This document shows, piece after piece, positions 13,882 through 25,279 of a DNA stretch of 64,000 bases. Source of the stretch: Gnetum montanum (lineage: Eukaryota > Streptophyta > Gnetopsida > Gnetales > Gnetaceae); the NCBI GenBank assembly GCA_015680685.1, contig MNCI01022408.1, positions 590,668 to 654,667 on the forward strand, read 5' to 3'. The translations under genes were made by a program, and so were the position numbers. The notes below the pieces were generated by a model. The model was not told the DNA's origin, ran no database searches, and was given only the letters and a program-made list of their open reading frames with translations. Position 1 is the first letter of the stretch. Each line of letters opens with the position of its first letter.

Positions 13882-14721
13882 TGATGAGTGGATGGGTATT
13901 TCAACACTCTACACCATACAAGTCACGAGCATTACTGCGCAACCAAATCATAATCCATGGATGGACAATGTAAGTATGCTAGTAGTTGATAGTTGGTTTG
14001 TGATCGTTATCTTCTCATGTTGAGTTAGTGAACTGCAAGTAGTATGATTTAACTCTCAATGAGGTATATGATGTCATGATGTTGTGGGCTCAAATTAATC
14101 CTAAGTGTTTCCATAATGAAAATGAGAATAAAATATAAATCTAGGTGATAACATAAATGTAGATCTATCTTAGTTTATGGTGATAAGCATCAGTTCTTCG
14201 CTTGCTGCACACACCCTAGGCTCATGTAACCGTTAATGGAATTATCAAGTGAAGTCACTACTAGGTTATCAAATGATTACACTTAATGGTGGAAACTAGC
14301 TATACTTATTCCACCTTACTAATGAACATTGGAAAAGTAAAATACTTATGTAAAGAACTTAATCAAAGTAAACATATTAGAAAATAGAAGTAAACTAAGT
14401 GAGATGTTGCAATGGTAAGAAAAAATCTCGATCTTTATTGTTGATCATGAATTGCGTCTAGGTACAATCCACTCAAATAAAGATTCTGTACAACTATTGG
14501 TTACCACACTATAGGCATTTACTTCTAACTATAAGTGTAACTCACGGAAAAAAACTGCAAGAATTTTGCTAAGTGTTGTGCAAAAATTGTTTGTTTGACG
14601 TGACAATGGTTGGTATTTATAGTGGAGACAAGGACCTACTACATTATATCTATGATGATGTAAGTAGAGCTACAATATCATAGATACGATAACACATCTT
14701 ATGACTAATATGATTTTATCA
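13882..14721 (-). mobile_element. Solo LTR of the F family
   Basis: Reverse-orientation relative of the LTR at 22705-23541. It matches along its length: start TGATAAA, a TATA-type 'CTATAAATACC', the 'gatgcttatcac' block and an end like ACCCATCCACTCATCA. No internal region is attached on either side. Flanks CCTGT and CTTGC are a possible TSD decayed by two transitions. It sits inside the tandem array between units d and e. Confidence 0.75.
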
Positions 14722-16577
14722 CTTGCAATGTCAAATTCGAGGTCAAAAAGCAATTTGGTGTAGGTGATACAAACAAGGTAGTCCAAGGCTGTAGTTGACA
14801 TGACATCAACAAGCCAAGGAGGATGCTAACCCAACATCAATGTCACCTCCAACACTTGGAAGAAATGTATTCCCAAACTTTCCTAGGTTCATCAAAAGTG
14901 GAGCTCATATGTTGGCTTATGAGCCAGGATGGTCTTTGGAGGCCTCTTGAGGTTGGGAATGTGTCTCGTGAAGCTATTTTGAGGGAGTTTTAGGTTCAAA
15001 CTTAGATGGGACAATTTCAAAACCCTACTTGACTTGGTCATTATGAAACCAAAATAAGCCAATGCAACACCAAGCATAAAACCAAGTTGATTCTAAAAAA
15101 TAAGTGTTGTTCTATAGTCCCTTTCCTATATAACTAATTAAACTTTAATGCAACTTCAATTTTTAAAACTCGTGCATTAATTTTATCCTCATAGAGAGAA
15201 TTCTAAACCATCTAAACATGCTAGAACTCTAGCCAATGACAAATCAAAAATCGAATTATCTACAAAGTTTTTCAAAATCTGAGCAAAATATATTTCAAGA
15301 AAATTAATAATCTAATACAAAACAATACAAAAAGCATTTAATATAGAAAAATGTAAATGGAAAAATTGATGAAACGTTCAAAAGAATAATGTAAAAGGAA
15401 AAATGAAACATAAAGTGCAACGCATAAAACAAACACAAAACAAAACCATAACTATAATATTAATCTCAATGTTACCCTCAAAGTTTCAGATATGCTGTAA
15501 GTTGCCATTGCTTTGTATACACAAACCTGACTCTAACTAGTTAAAAAGATTAATTTATCTCCGCTCATTGCGTCTGGCCAAGTAAACATGAACTTTAATA
15601 AAGCGTTAACATGCTTAATGTTGCCATTTGCAACTTTTTTTTTTTATTTTTATTTTGTTTATTTCAAACAAAAATCTAGACTAGCTAACAGCAGGATGAT
15701 GCTTTCCTTCAGTTGCACTGCATTCTTTTGCTGCAGGTTACAGAGAGAAATTCGTCGTCTTCTCGCACTGCTTCTCTCTACTTGTCCATTTCCATCAATC
15801 AGTTGAGTCCAAGCAAGAATACCGCACATAAAAAGTACAGAATTGACATGAGGAATGCATTAAGCTCAATAAAAGCAGGAAAACACATAAGCCTCGGAGG
15901 ATTATTTTCTAAACAAACTCTGTTCTTTCCTTAGAAGGTGCCACCTACTTTAGAATTCAGAAAAGCTTTCCTGTTGTAATGGATTAATTATAACTTAAAA
16001 TAGATGTTTCTAACAAGATAAAGAACTACTGCAATGTCATTGCGCATATGCCCACATATCTAACGAGAATCCGTTTCAAAAACGATAACATTATGGGTGT
16101 CCTTATCTCCTAATGCAATATAGCTGCAACTTTACCGGCAGCTATGGTTTTTATTTTTATTTTTAACTCAACCGACGGGCAATAGGCATGTTCGGGAAGT
16201 CAAACATTTCCTTTTAAATGCTGGTCGTGCATATTTGAAACACACATCTTACATAACCTTTGCAAAACTGAAATCTCAGGGAAATTGTAAAACCCATGCG
16301 AATCCATTTTAATTTGGATGAAGTTTTTCTGTACATGTACATCCCACGGTTTAGGAAATGGATTCATATTCTTTGTAGGTTGAAGCAACCAATTTTATTT
16401 TTTTGAAAATAAAATTTGTAACACAGAACACCCAATATTGCAAAGAATAATCTTAGACATAAAAGGCATATGATGTCATATGCCAATTGCCAAGGGCATG
16501 TCACAATTAATCTTCAAAAATTTGCGGATGCTCAGCATGTGGCATTTGCTCTGGCATGGCCTCAGTGAGTTAAAAAT
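14722..16577. other. Intergenic sequence downstream of the SUT pseudogene
   Basis: Positions 14722-14900 hold the last recognisable array unit (e, near 14828). The rest is AT-rich, with a T-run at about 15637-15655. I see no supported gene. The short frames at 14892-15077, 15588-15934 and 16200-16388 have no recognised domain. Confidence 0.5.
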
Positions 16578-16720
16578 TCATGAATGAGGCAAGCCCAGTA
16601 AAACCAAGGCTCCTATTCCAGCAAGAAAAGCAGAGATCGCTGCTACTGTAAAAGTAGGCACGTTACTGCCATTTCCAAGTAGCTGATCCAATGGTCCACT
16701 CCCCCAAGTGATACAATCAT
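16578..16720 (-). pseudogene. SUT pseudogene, last exon
   Basis: The acceptor is GGCCAG|ATG at 16721. It reads MIVSLG, then shifts frame within CTTGGGGGAGT (two extra G or one lost), then SGPLDQLLGNGSNVP and a final helix, ending GLPHS with TGA at 16578-16580. This matches the C-terminal helix of the family. Confidence 0.82.
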
Positions 16721-16876
16721 CTGGCCAAAACGGACAAGAAAAGCTTCGTAGTTGGTTAGCTGATTTGTATATATATCAATTGCATTAAACATATACATCA
16801 TTTGACATCTAAAATAATACTTCTGATGTTCTGCAGGAAAATAATTTAATTATGGCAAGAAAATACAAAAGCTTAC

Positions 16877-16920
16877 CTAAGGGACGACAACTGCAAGGTT
16901 CAGCACTCCCATGGACACTC
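16877..16920 (-). pseudogene. SUT pseudogene, 44-bp exon
   Basis: The acceptor TTTCCAG and donor GTAAGC flank a short exon for GVSMGVLNLAVVVP. Its final codon is TAG where the family has CAG (Gln). The exon phase fits both neighbours. Confidence 0.8.
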
Positions 16921-17511
16921 CTGGAAACGTCAGTCAGTAAACAAGAATTAAGTAATTTTGAAGTTCTAACATCTCCGCTTTCAGATGCACTAAGGAAATA
17001 CATTCAATAACTTTCAGTTGGAAACACCACTGAAGCTTCTGAAAATTTACAATTTGAAGGCTAAACAGAATAATAATAATTTTAGCAAGATGATTTTCCG
17101 GTATTGGAATCATACTTGCAGATTTTCAATAAGGTTCCTCCATTTATTTGTCGTATAAATTTGTTTCAAGTACGAGGTTTACTAATTATTAAATTTAGCA
17201 GTCAGGTATTGTCTATCCAATAGATTTTTTTTTTCTCTTCAGTTTCGGTTTCATTAACTATACAAAACAAACTGGGACTATGTAGTGTCGTGCAACAATT
17301 GCAATGATAATCATGGGTTCAAATCGTGGCCACTGCAGGTTTTTTAATTGTGAAAATAGGAATGCCTAATTTCACATTTGACTTAGCAAGTGTAGGCTCT
17401 ACAAGGCACGTGCTATTGGAGATGTGCTTCCATACGTTAAGCCACTTTTGTTTCCGTTATTTCAATTTGTCAAATTTATTGTAATTTCATCGAAATTACT
17501 TTCTACTATTC

Positions 17512-17785
17512 TTCATCCTTGTTATATTTACAGTTGATATTCTTTACTTCTAGACGATTGTCATATGCTTTCTGCTTCCAATTGAGATAACGCTTTTCAG
17601 ATGTAGCAATGACATGGATTAGGGTTGTAATTATCCAAATGATTATGGGTACTAAAGATGACAATTTCAAATTAGCACGTGATTTGACATGCCTCCGTAC
17701 TAGTGAAAAGCGAGATGTCATACCATTTGGTATAGGACGTAGTTGAGAAAGGGGGAAAAATGCACTTGCATATCACATCATCAGT
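17512..17785 (-). pseudogene. Partial duplicate of the main SUT exon
   Basis: A second, more decayed copy of 18605-18921 lies in the intron between the 64-bp and 44-bp exons. It reads KWYDISLFTSTEACQITC, then after a frameshift ANLKLSSLV... and IATSEKRYLNWKQKA. Its upstream edge matches the start of the main exon (the cttgcatatc-catc block), with a stretch deleted between. This marks a local duplication of the transporter locus. Confidence 0.8.
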
Positions 17786-17975
17786 CTCTTTATTAGAAAG
17801 GTTAGTGGGTTTGATTCCCACTGCTCGCATAAACAGCCAAAAAAACAAAAACAAAAATAAAAAAAAGCTCCCAAAGAAACAAAATAAAGAACAAGAAGAT
17901 AAAAGAAAGAATGAAAGAGGGGAAAAAATCCCTGCATCCATTTGGTCACTCATCATCAGGATTTCAACAGTATAC

Positions 17976-18039
17976 CTTGCCCTGCCTCAGATTGAGAAGA
18001 AAATCCACCTGCCATTGCAAAAGGAAGATTGTATGTAAC
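17976..18039 (-). pseudogene. SUT pseudogene, 64-bp exon
   Basis: Acceptor TTTCCAG|G and donor G|GTATAC. It encodes VTYNLPFAMAGGFSSQSEAGQ, the short exon that follows the large loop exon in many SUT genes. No stop in this piece. Confidence 0.82.
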
Positions 18040-18157
18040 CTGGAAACATGACAATTCAAACTTGCAATTAATAAAACTTGAAAATTCTTTGTATTGCAAA
18101 GGAAACAAAATACAGTCCTATAAATGTAGTTCAATGAAAGAGCAATGAACAACTTAC

Positions 18158-18927
18158 CCCAAGAGGAGCTCCAAGAACTGCAAACAATGTCAAGGCAATG
18201 ACATTGAACTTTAATGGAGGGGTTAAGAGGTGCTCATCTTAAGAACGAGCCATATAAGTAATTATTACGATACATACCAAGGAAATGTATAGGATAAAAT
18301 TTGCCAGAGCCCACAATAAATGAGGTCCCAATTTTCGTGACAAGTAGCCTATCAACAGCGAAGTTATACCTAACACTACTGCATTTAACATTAGCCCAAA
18401 TGCCCCTCCTCTAACTCCATATTGATATAATGAAACTATATAGGCAGAACCAGAAGGCGTTCCTCCATAAATTTCACGGCCCATCCAGTCTGTATCAAAC
18501 AGAGTAAAAGGGAACCATGCAATCCATGTGAGTGCAGTTACAAGAAGCAAATTCCACATGCCAGGAGGAAGATTCTTAAAAGCTCTTAAGAAATTCCAAA
18601 GAGATTCCTCCTACTTGGTATTGTTACAACTGATATTCTTTAATTCCAGACCGTCACGTGATGTGTTTGCTTCTGCTTCCAACTGAGATAATGTTTTTTC
18701 AGATGCATCAGTTACACTGATGAGGGTTGTAATTATCAAAATGATTATGGATATTAAAAATGCCGAGTTCAAATTAGCACATGTGATTTGACATGCCTCT
18801 GTCCTTGTGAAAGGAAAGATATCATACCATCTGCTATATGACCCAGTTGCAAATCCAAGAATGTTGCCCAATGCCATAAAGAAAGAAAAAAATCCATTTG
18901 CATATCTCATCCATTGGTGTCTTTTCC
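18158..18927 (-). pseudogene. SUT pseudogene, main exon
   Basis: A 770-bp exon between acceptor TTACAG and donor GTAAGT. It covers helices from the GKRHQW/ANGFFSFFM region through the central loop, FDTDWMGREIYGG and GVRGGAFGLMLNAVVLG, to TLFAVLGAPLG. It has two in-frame stops (18611-18613 and 18239-18241), and the frame resumes unchanged after each. Confidence 0.88.
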
Positions 18928-19587
18928 CTGTAATGAGAAAGATATTCCGTTAAAAAACATACCAGCATTTGTAACTTCTAACCTTTCTGTTTGAAACTCT
19001 GATTTCAACATCCTAAGGAAAAGACCTCATCTTCACATTCCGAAAGGCAACAGATAATGTTAAAAATACACTTTACAGCATATAAGAATCCAATAAATTG
19101 TTTCAGCAAAACTGATCTTCAGTTTCTGTTTCAACCAGCTTCTGCATAAAGCCTGTAAATCTACTGGGCAAGTCACGTCTTAAACAAGTCGCATCATATT
19201 TAGGGTATAGTACAGTACATAATTGTAAAATTGTGTCACGCAACATATTATACATATGTAAATAATATAGTGTATTATGACAAATGTTTGCTAGCAGAAA
19301 ATAGGAATAGCTTACAGTATATTCGTGAAACAGAAACTGAAATTTATAATATGCCACTTAAGACACCCCAGGGATCTAGTGGGCAAGACATTTGTACTAT
19401 ATTGGATAGGGTGCTGACACCCAATATGGTAGTATGAGTAAACTCAGTAAACCTTGTTCTATAAAGGCATGGTTTATAAGAGAACAGGCAAATCATAGAA
19501 GAATATTAGGATGTTCTAATTTATAAATCAAAATCATCATCTTGTTCCATTTAACCACCTACTGCATGTTGCCCGTAGACCTTCATC

Positions 19588-19697
19588 GATGATGATGATG
19601 ATGATTATTATTATTATTATTATTCTGAAAATCATTGTTAAGGATCAAGNTATTATTATTATTATTATTATTCTGAAAATCATTGTTAAGGATCAAG
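19588..19697. repeat. Microsatellite with a duplicated assembly join
   Basis: (GAT)n then (TTA)n. The single N at 19650 is preceded (19604-19649) and followed (19652-19697) by the same 46 bases. The duplication is most likely an artefact. Confidence 0.85.
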
Positions 19698-20451
19698 CAT
19701 GTATCAGAGTTTCGAAGTGCATTTAATATGGAGATTAAATAAGAGTTCAAATTTTGATGGAAGCTACTGATGACCCCTTCCATCCGACAGATGCAACGAA
19801 CAACCTTTGATGCGTATAATAGTTTACGCTTAGTGTGTGTACGAAGATTTATTTAATATTATGCATATAGTGAAATTTGGTTTTCAATGATAAATGGATA
19901 AATATTGCTATTTTGATAAATATGATGCAACATAAGAGAAATTAATAAAACACCAAAAATTTTTAAATAGAATTCATTCAAGTACGTGCCTTATTAGAAG
20001 TGTTCTCGCTCAAGCATTCCCAACTCTAGACATGACATCCGTGCAATTTATTGATCCTGAGCAGTCTTCAAATCAATTTTGCAAATTGTGAAAAAGTATT
20101 TTAGGAAAAACAAAAAAGTGATCAAGGCTGCTATGACCATTGGTGCAGCATGAGAGGCGTGGACAGAGACCATGACAGTAACGACTGTTAGGATGATGAT
20201 TATGTTCTGGATATCATACTAAGAGGTTATCAAAGCGGAGCATTCACGAAACAGTTACAAGATATTTGAAGCAGTTGAGAGAGAAAATGAATAATTATTT
20301 TAAAATCACATGTAGGAGGTGACGCTTGAATTTTTATACAGAATTCAATTGCTTGCAGGCATTCATTTATTTCCGCTTGTATATTGAAATGGGGAAGATA
20401 GAGGTAAGATGTAAAAGATGCGAAGAACAAAGTAAGAAGAGGAGAAGATAC

Positions 20452-20505
20452 CAGAGAGATCGGCGAGGAAGGCCCTGGAGGGACCCTGCTGCAGAATTGC
20501 TGGTG
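20452..20505 (-). pseudogene. SUT pseudogene, end of the first exon
   Basis: Minus strand reads ILQQGPSRAFLADLS, then donor GTATCT. This is the conserved end of the SUT N-terminal exon (family: LQGPCRALLADLS). The frame hits a stop about 45 nt upstream and the first helices are absent, so the gene is truncated here. A TATA-like minus-strand box (TATATAAG) lies near 20664-20671, upstream of this piece. Confidence 0.7.
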
Positions 20506-22032
20506 CGCCTCTGCTGGCTGGCTGAGCCTGAGCCTGAGCTGGGGTATGAGTGAGTTATGAGGAAGCATGTAGGCTATGGCTGGCCCGCGCTGGGTTAGTC
20601 TCCGACACAGCTCACTCGATCTGGTTGTGCTTTGCCCGTTTAAAAAGTTGGTCCGTTTATTTAGCTTATATATTCGAAACTCTCCGCCAAAGTCTTCCGG
20701 ATGCAGTATCAAATTATTTTCACACGTACGGTCAGATATTCAGCGTGGTGACAACGGGAAAAACATCGTCAATATTTTGCAACTTTGTATACGTACTCTG
20801 GTTCAAATGGCAGTTCCATTACATGCCTGTAAGCTTGGACGAATATTGCAAGCATAGATACTGCACTTCAGTATTCTTTGAGGGGTGTTGGAACTTGAAA
20901 CATAAGCATGCTCTTCACGATATATACTCTAAATAGATTTTTATAAGTCAGCATTATTTACCAGAATTGAATCTATAACTTGGAGTGTGCAAATCAAGAA
21001 TCTTAACACTAGGTTAACATTTCATTATTCAAAAAGAATATTATGCAACTATCTTTACAAACTTGCTAATTTAAATACAAGGAATCAATTTACAATTAAA
21101 AATAATACCTTTATAACTCTACCACCAATGTCAATCTCAAGTCCAAATACAAAAGGAGAGGCCTTCCATCAAAAAATGCACAAGAGTCCCTCAATGTGAT
21201 GCACAATAGTCACAAGCTCAAATGCAATGGAAAATGGACAAAAGCTTGCTAGGCTTCCTCAAAAAATGACATGCAACATTGTTCTCAGATGTTATGGAAA
21301 GTGGAAAAGGGTCTCGACATTAGGGATGAATGTAAGTAAAAAAGCAAATTCAATGGTAGAAATTTCAAATGGCAACCTAGACCATTGGCACTCTTATTGA
21401 AAAAACCATTGATATTACTCATACTATAAATGATACAAAATCAACATTACCTATCACTCAAAAATAGGATAGAAAGTAGTGAAAGCTCAAGATTTGGGTC
21501 AGAATTACAAACTTTTCTACTCTAGAAAAGACAATCACCAAAATGGAGTGGTTACCATTGTTGATCAATTTGTTAAAGATAAAGTGGTACATGCATACTA
21601 CAATGGTAATTGGATTATAAACATGAAATATGCTTGGAAATGAAATCATCAACATCATTAGCAAATATGCTCTACAAATTGGCCTAGAAAACTCCATCAA
21701 GCAAGACTTTTGAGATTCAATAAATCTAGTGTTTCAAATAATTTCCTAACAAGAAAGCATATTTATGAGAGGGAATTTAAATGGTTATGTTGAATCTATG
21801 AAAATAAGATATGATAGGATTCATGCAGGACAGTTTTAGAGAGTGAAATGATATGGGATATTCAAGAAATACTTATTTTAATGCTTGTGTTAAATCTATG
21901 AGAATGAGATATGGTAGGATTCATGTAGGACACAGTTTGCAAGTATCTGTAACTTTGCAATTGTAAATACTTATTTCTATAAGAGGGTAAAATATTTAGT
22001 TACATATAAGAGTAGTATGTATTGTCACACCC
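20506..22032. other. Intergenic sequence
   Basis: A locally GC-richer part at 20460-20560 is followed by AT-rich sequence. A direct repeat of about 44 bp occurs at 21788-21832 and 21889-21932 (core agatatg-taggattcatg). No supported gene. Confidence 0.5.
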
Positions 22033-22043
22033 CAAAAATTGTA

Positions 22044-22208
22044 ACAATGAGGTGTTAGCCTAGTGGTAAGACACTTGATTTGGAAGCTCCAGGTCATGGG
22101 TTTGATTTCGGTGGATAATGTTGAGTTATAAAAAGTTCTAACTGGACTATATATCTTGGGGTGTACCTATGTTTCACTTATTTTAGATTCCAACACCTTT
22201 TCATACCT
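22044..22208 (+). mobile_element. tRNA-derived SINE with 11-bp TSD
   Basis: A 165-bp insertion is bounded by the direct repeat CAAAAATTGTA (22033-22043 and 22209-22219). It holds a pol III A box TAGCCTAGTGG at 22056-22066 and a B box GGTTTGATTTC at 22099-22109, at tRNA-like spacing. A tRNA-unrelated tail follows. No poly(A) run is obvious at its end. Confidence 0.75.
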
Positions 22209-22219
22209 CAAAAATTGTA

Positions 22220-22704
22220 CTTAGAAAAATAATTAAACTTAATTTTCCATGGGGCATGTGAAGAATAAAATTAACCACTTAATAGATCCTTAAGCAACTT
22301 AAGCACTTATAAAACCATATAAGCATATAAATTAACTTGAAAACTTAATAACTTAGAAATTACTTAAAAATCTACTTTAACATATTTATGCCCACTTAAG
22401 CTTCATTACAATATTACATCAAAGTTTCACAAAAAATCCATAATCATGGCCAAAATACAAATCCATCGAAAAGCCAAAATATAAAAAGAAATACAACAAG
22501 AAATAGATTTTTCATCCAATGTTAATCCTTTTCCCAATTCCTCCATGTCCATCTCCAAAGCATCTTACAAGATTTGCATGAAACGCATGCAAGATGAATT
22601 AGAATATCTTCACAATAGAGAAAAATCCACCTTGAAGCTCCCTGGTAAAAAGCTAGAAGATGGAACTACAAAGTGCAATGTTAGAACCAATAGAAAATAC
22701 TAAT
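22220..22704. other. AT-rich sequence between SINE and F LTR
   Basis: No ORF, domain or repeat recognised. Confidence 0.4.
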
Positions 22705-23541
22705 TGATAAAGCAATTATTATGCGAGTCTACGATATCGTAGCCCTGCATATGTCATTGTAGATACTGATCATGCCTATAAATACTAACCCACCATCGCG
22801 TCGAAACAAGAAGCTTTTGCCAACACTTAGTGAAATTCTTGTAGTTTCTTTTCATGAAGTTAGAGTTAGAGTGAATGCTTGTAGTGTGGTAAATTACAGT
22901 TGTACAAAATCTTTATTTGGGTGGATTGTTCTTGGATACAATTCATTAACGATAATCAAGATTGAGATTGTTCTTCATCATTACAACATATCACTTACCA
23001 TAGTTCTACTTTTGCATAATGTTTACTTTTATTTAGTCATTTATATTTCTTAAGTCATTTACTATTCCAATGTCTATTAGTAAAGTAGAATAAGTACAAT
23101 TGGTTTAAAGCGCATAGTGTAAATTTTTTGGTAACCCAAAAACAACTTTGCTTGATTCTCTCAATGGTGAAGTTACTTGGTAATCCTAGTAACAGTTACA
23201 CTAGCCCATGACATGTACGAAAACCCAGGAATAGATGCTTATCACGACAAGATAGAATAGATTTACAATTCCATTGTACTTAGCGATACAAAATTATAAT
23301 CATTTTCATCACGATTACACTTAGCACATTTAAAGTCAAATAACATCAATTCATCATGTACTACACTAAGTGTTAAACCATTAGATTTAAACCTCGCTAA
23401 CTCTAAATGTTGAGACAATGATCATGAACTTAACATCAACTCACTAGTACACTTATGTTGCACATCCACAAATTACAATTTGGTCATGGTGAAAACTTGT
23501 GAATTGTATGGTTGAGTGTTTGAATACCCAACTACCCACCA
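22705..23541 (+). repeat. 5' LTR of element F (gypsy)
   Basis: Starts TGATAAAGC and ends CTACCCACCA. The U3 has a perfect 14-bp palindrome CTACGATATCGTAG upstream of a TATA box CTATAAATACT (near 22776). It matches the reverse-orientation solo LTR at 13882-14721. A primer site follows. Confidence 0.8.
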
Positions 23542-23542
23542 T

Positions 23543-23560
23543 TAGCATCATTGTTGGGAA
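23543..23560 (+). promoter_or_regulatory. Primer-binding site of element F
   Basis: TAGCATCATTGTTGGGAA aligns with the tRNA-Asp complement; all seven differences are transitions. It sits one base after the LTR, as in elements A, B and C. Confidence 0.6.
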
Positions 23561-24097
23561 TGTTTCAATGTTTGCTAGTGAATTGATTTTACAAAGTTTG
23601 TTGTGTTAAGCATCATAAAATATACCTCTCATACTTAGAAAAGTTTTTTGAAATGTACATGCTTAAGCATCAAAACAAATTAAAATGGATTCTACAATTA
23701 AAGAAAAATTCCACTTGTTATTGATTTTAATAAAATTCATGATAGAGATTACAATGAAGAATATTGGAGTGCACCAATGCAAACTAGAATTTCATATGCT
23801 CATATTGATCCTTATTATCATACTTTTACATTCATTTTTTACCATGACAAATAACTTAGATGGAGAGGCCTACAAGATAACATTGTCTTTCCAGTAGAAT
23901 ATTCAACATCATCAATGCCTCAGGCAATCCTCATGAGGTCAAATCTTATCCATGTGCAAGAAGGATATTAAGTTATCAAAAATATGGCTAGGCCATACCA
24001 GCCAACAAAGGCTCAAGAGAGAAGAGATGCCATTATGGACGTAAGGTATGAACAACACAAAGGGAAGAAGGTGAAGATTGAGAACTTAGGAGGGAGT
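23561..24097 (+). other. Leader or gag start of element F
   Basis: Internal sequence after the primer site with no recognised domain. It is probably joined in origin to the D pol region beyond copia element E (same strand). The F-D link is an inference. Confidence 0.4.
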
Positions 24098-25047
24098 TGA
24101 ATAAGTTCCACCAATTTTAAGATCAAAACTGCACATAGATGTACATGATTTCCCAACTTGGGTACATCCACACTTGAAGAGTAGAATCCTTACACACCTC
24201 TAAACTTTGTTCCTTAAAAGATGTGGTTTCAAGAACATAAGAACCTTTACAAAATCTTGAGCCCCACTTAGCATGTTTTTGCTTAGAAACATACCCAACC
24301 TCACAAGGTCCCAGCAAGCCCAAGAGATTCCTTCTCATAAGAAACGCATCAACCTTATAGGGCTTACAAAAGGAGAAAAGAAAGATCAAGAAGAAAATGT
24401 ACAAAAATTACAAATTCCTTACTTTGAGGCTCTCAACAATTACAATTCACAACCTACAAACGATAAGGAATTGAAATACAAAAAAAATTTCACAATGTAT
24501 ATGATGATGGTCAATTCATATGAGCAATGCTTTCCTTTTCCACCAAGATATTGTCTTCTTTTATAGCCTTTATCATTGTCAAATGATTGTTGGTGTTCAT
24601 ACAACAACTAGAAAATGGCTAGTTGGGACATCTTGAATGAGCTTAAGATTTATTACTAAGAGTTTGGAACTTGTAGGTGGGACTTCTCATTGGAATTGGG
24701 ACATCTCACATAAGACATCTTGATTGGGATGATTCAACAACACTTGGGATGTCTACTATTTTTTATGGGACATCTAGCCTAAAATTGAGCTTTACAATAG
24801 GGGTGTCCTATTGCAGAATGAGATGTCTTAGTAAACATTAGATCATCTTCTTTGGACTTCTAAACATCTTTTGTCCTTGTAATTCCTTCCAAGTCTTTGC
24901 ATACATTGTTGATCTTTTAGCACTCAAATTATCCACTAAAGTTCTAGGCTTGATCTCATCATACATCTTCCTTAGTCCCATAAAAACTCAAAAGCGTACC
25001 TTCTAATTCTCCATTTTCTAAGGTTTTGATATACCAAAAGGTCAACA
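24098..25047 (-). repeat. 3' LTR of copia element E
   Basis: The minus-strand LTR starts TGTTGACC at 25047, directly after the purine tract. The far end (about 24098) is a guess from a TG. It contains the second cluster of GGGACATCT/AGATGTCT motifs. Confidence 0.65.
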
Positions 25048-25063
25048 ATCTCCCCTTTTTGGT
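25048..25063 (-). promoter_or_regulatory. Polypurine tract of element E
   Basis: The minus strand reads AAAAAGGGGAGAT directly before the LTR TG. This is the plus-strand DNA priming position for reverse transcription. Confidence 0.75.
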
Positions 25064-25279
25064 AATGTCCAAAACATAAGAAAATGAGTTAGCATAACAT
25101 CATAATAAGCAAATAAAATCACATAATATTATATCATACTCCCCCTTTTTGGGCATCATCAAAAGAAGTTTCCTTGTAAAACTCCCCCTAAATATGAGCT
25201 CTCCTTTATTTTATTTTATTTTTATTTTTATTTTTGGTCATATTTAGAAATGATAAACTTCTTACTTGATAGGATAGAT

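Larger units (their letters stand above)
16578..20505 (-). pseudogene. Sucrose transporter (SUT/SUC) pseudogene, 5'-truncated
   Basis: Sucrose transporters are 12-helix H+/sucrose symporters of the plasma membrane or tonoplast. Five exon pieces are in order on the minus strand: 20505-20452, 18927-18158, 18039-17976, 16920-16877 and 16720-16578. GT-AG borders are visible at the introns and the phases fit (…ADLS|GKRHQW…, …GQ|G…). Family signatures are clear: ANGFFSFFMALGN, TALTWIAWFPF, FDTDWMGREIYGG, GVRGGAFGLMLN and GVSMGVLNLAVVVP. The first part of the protein (about the first four helices) is missing. Breaks: in-frame TAG at 18611-18613, TAA at 18239-18241, the last codon of the 44-bp exon is TAG where the family has Gln, and a GG-run frameshift follows in the last exon. 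Elements A-F surround it. I take it as a dead copy, not an active locus. Confidence 0.88.

Noticed and set aside
17316-17326. Possible SINE or tRNA-like B box in a SUT intron (also 17808-17818)
   Set aside because: B-box words are good, but no convincing A box or TSD was found, so no element is called.
17760-18038. Lys-rich plus-strand open frame
   Set aside because: Runs through an A-rich tract and antisense to SUT exon pieces; composition explains it.
20230-20712. 160-codon minus-strand open frame
   Set aside because: It overlaps the end of the SUT first exon in a different frame from the one that reads LADLS; no domain of its own.
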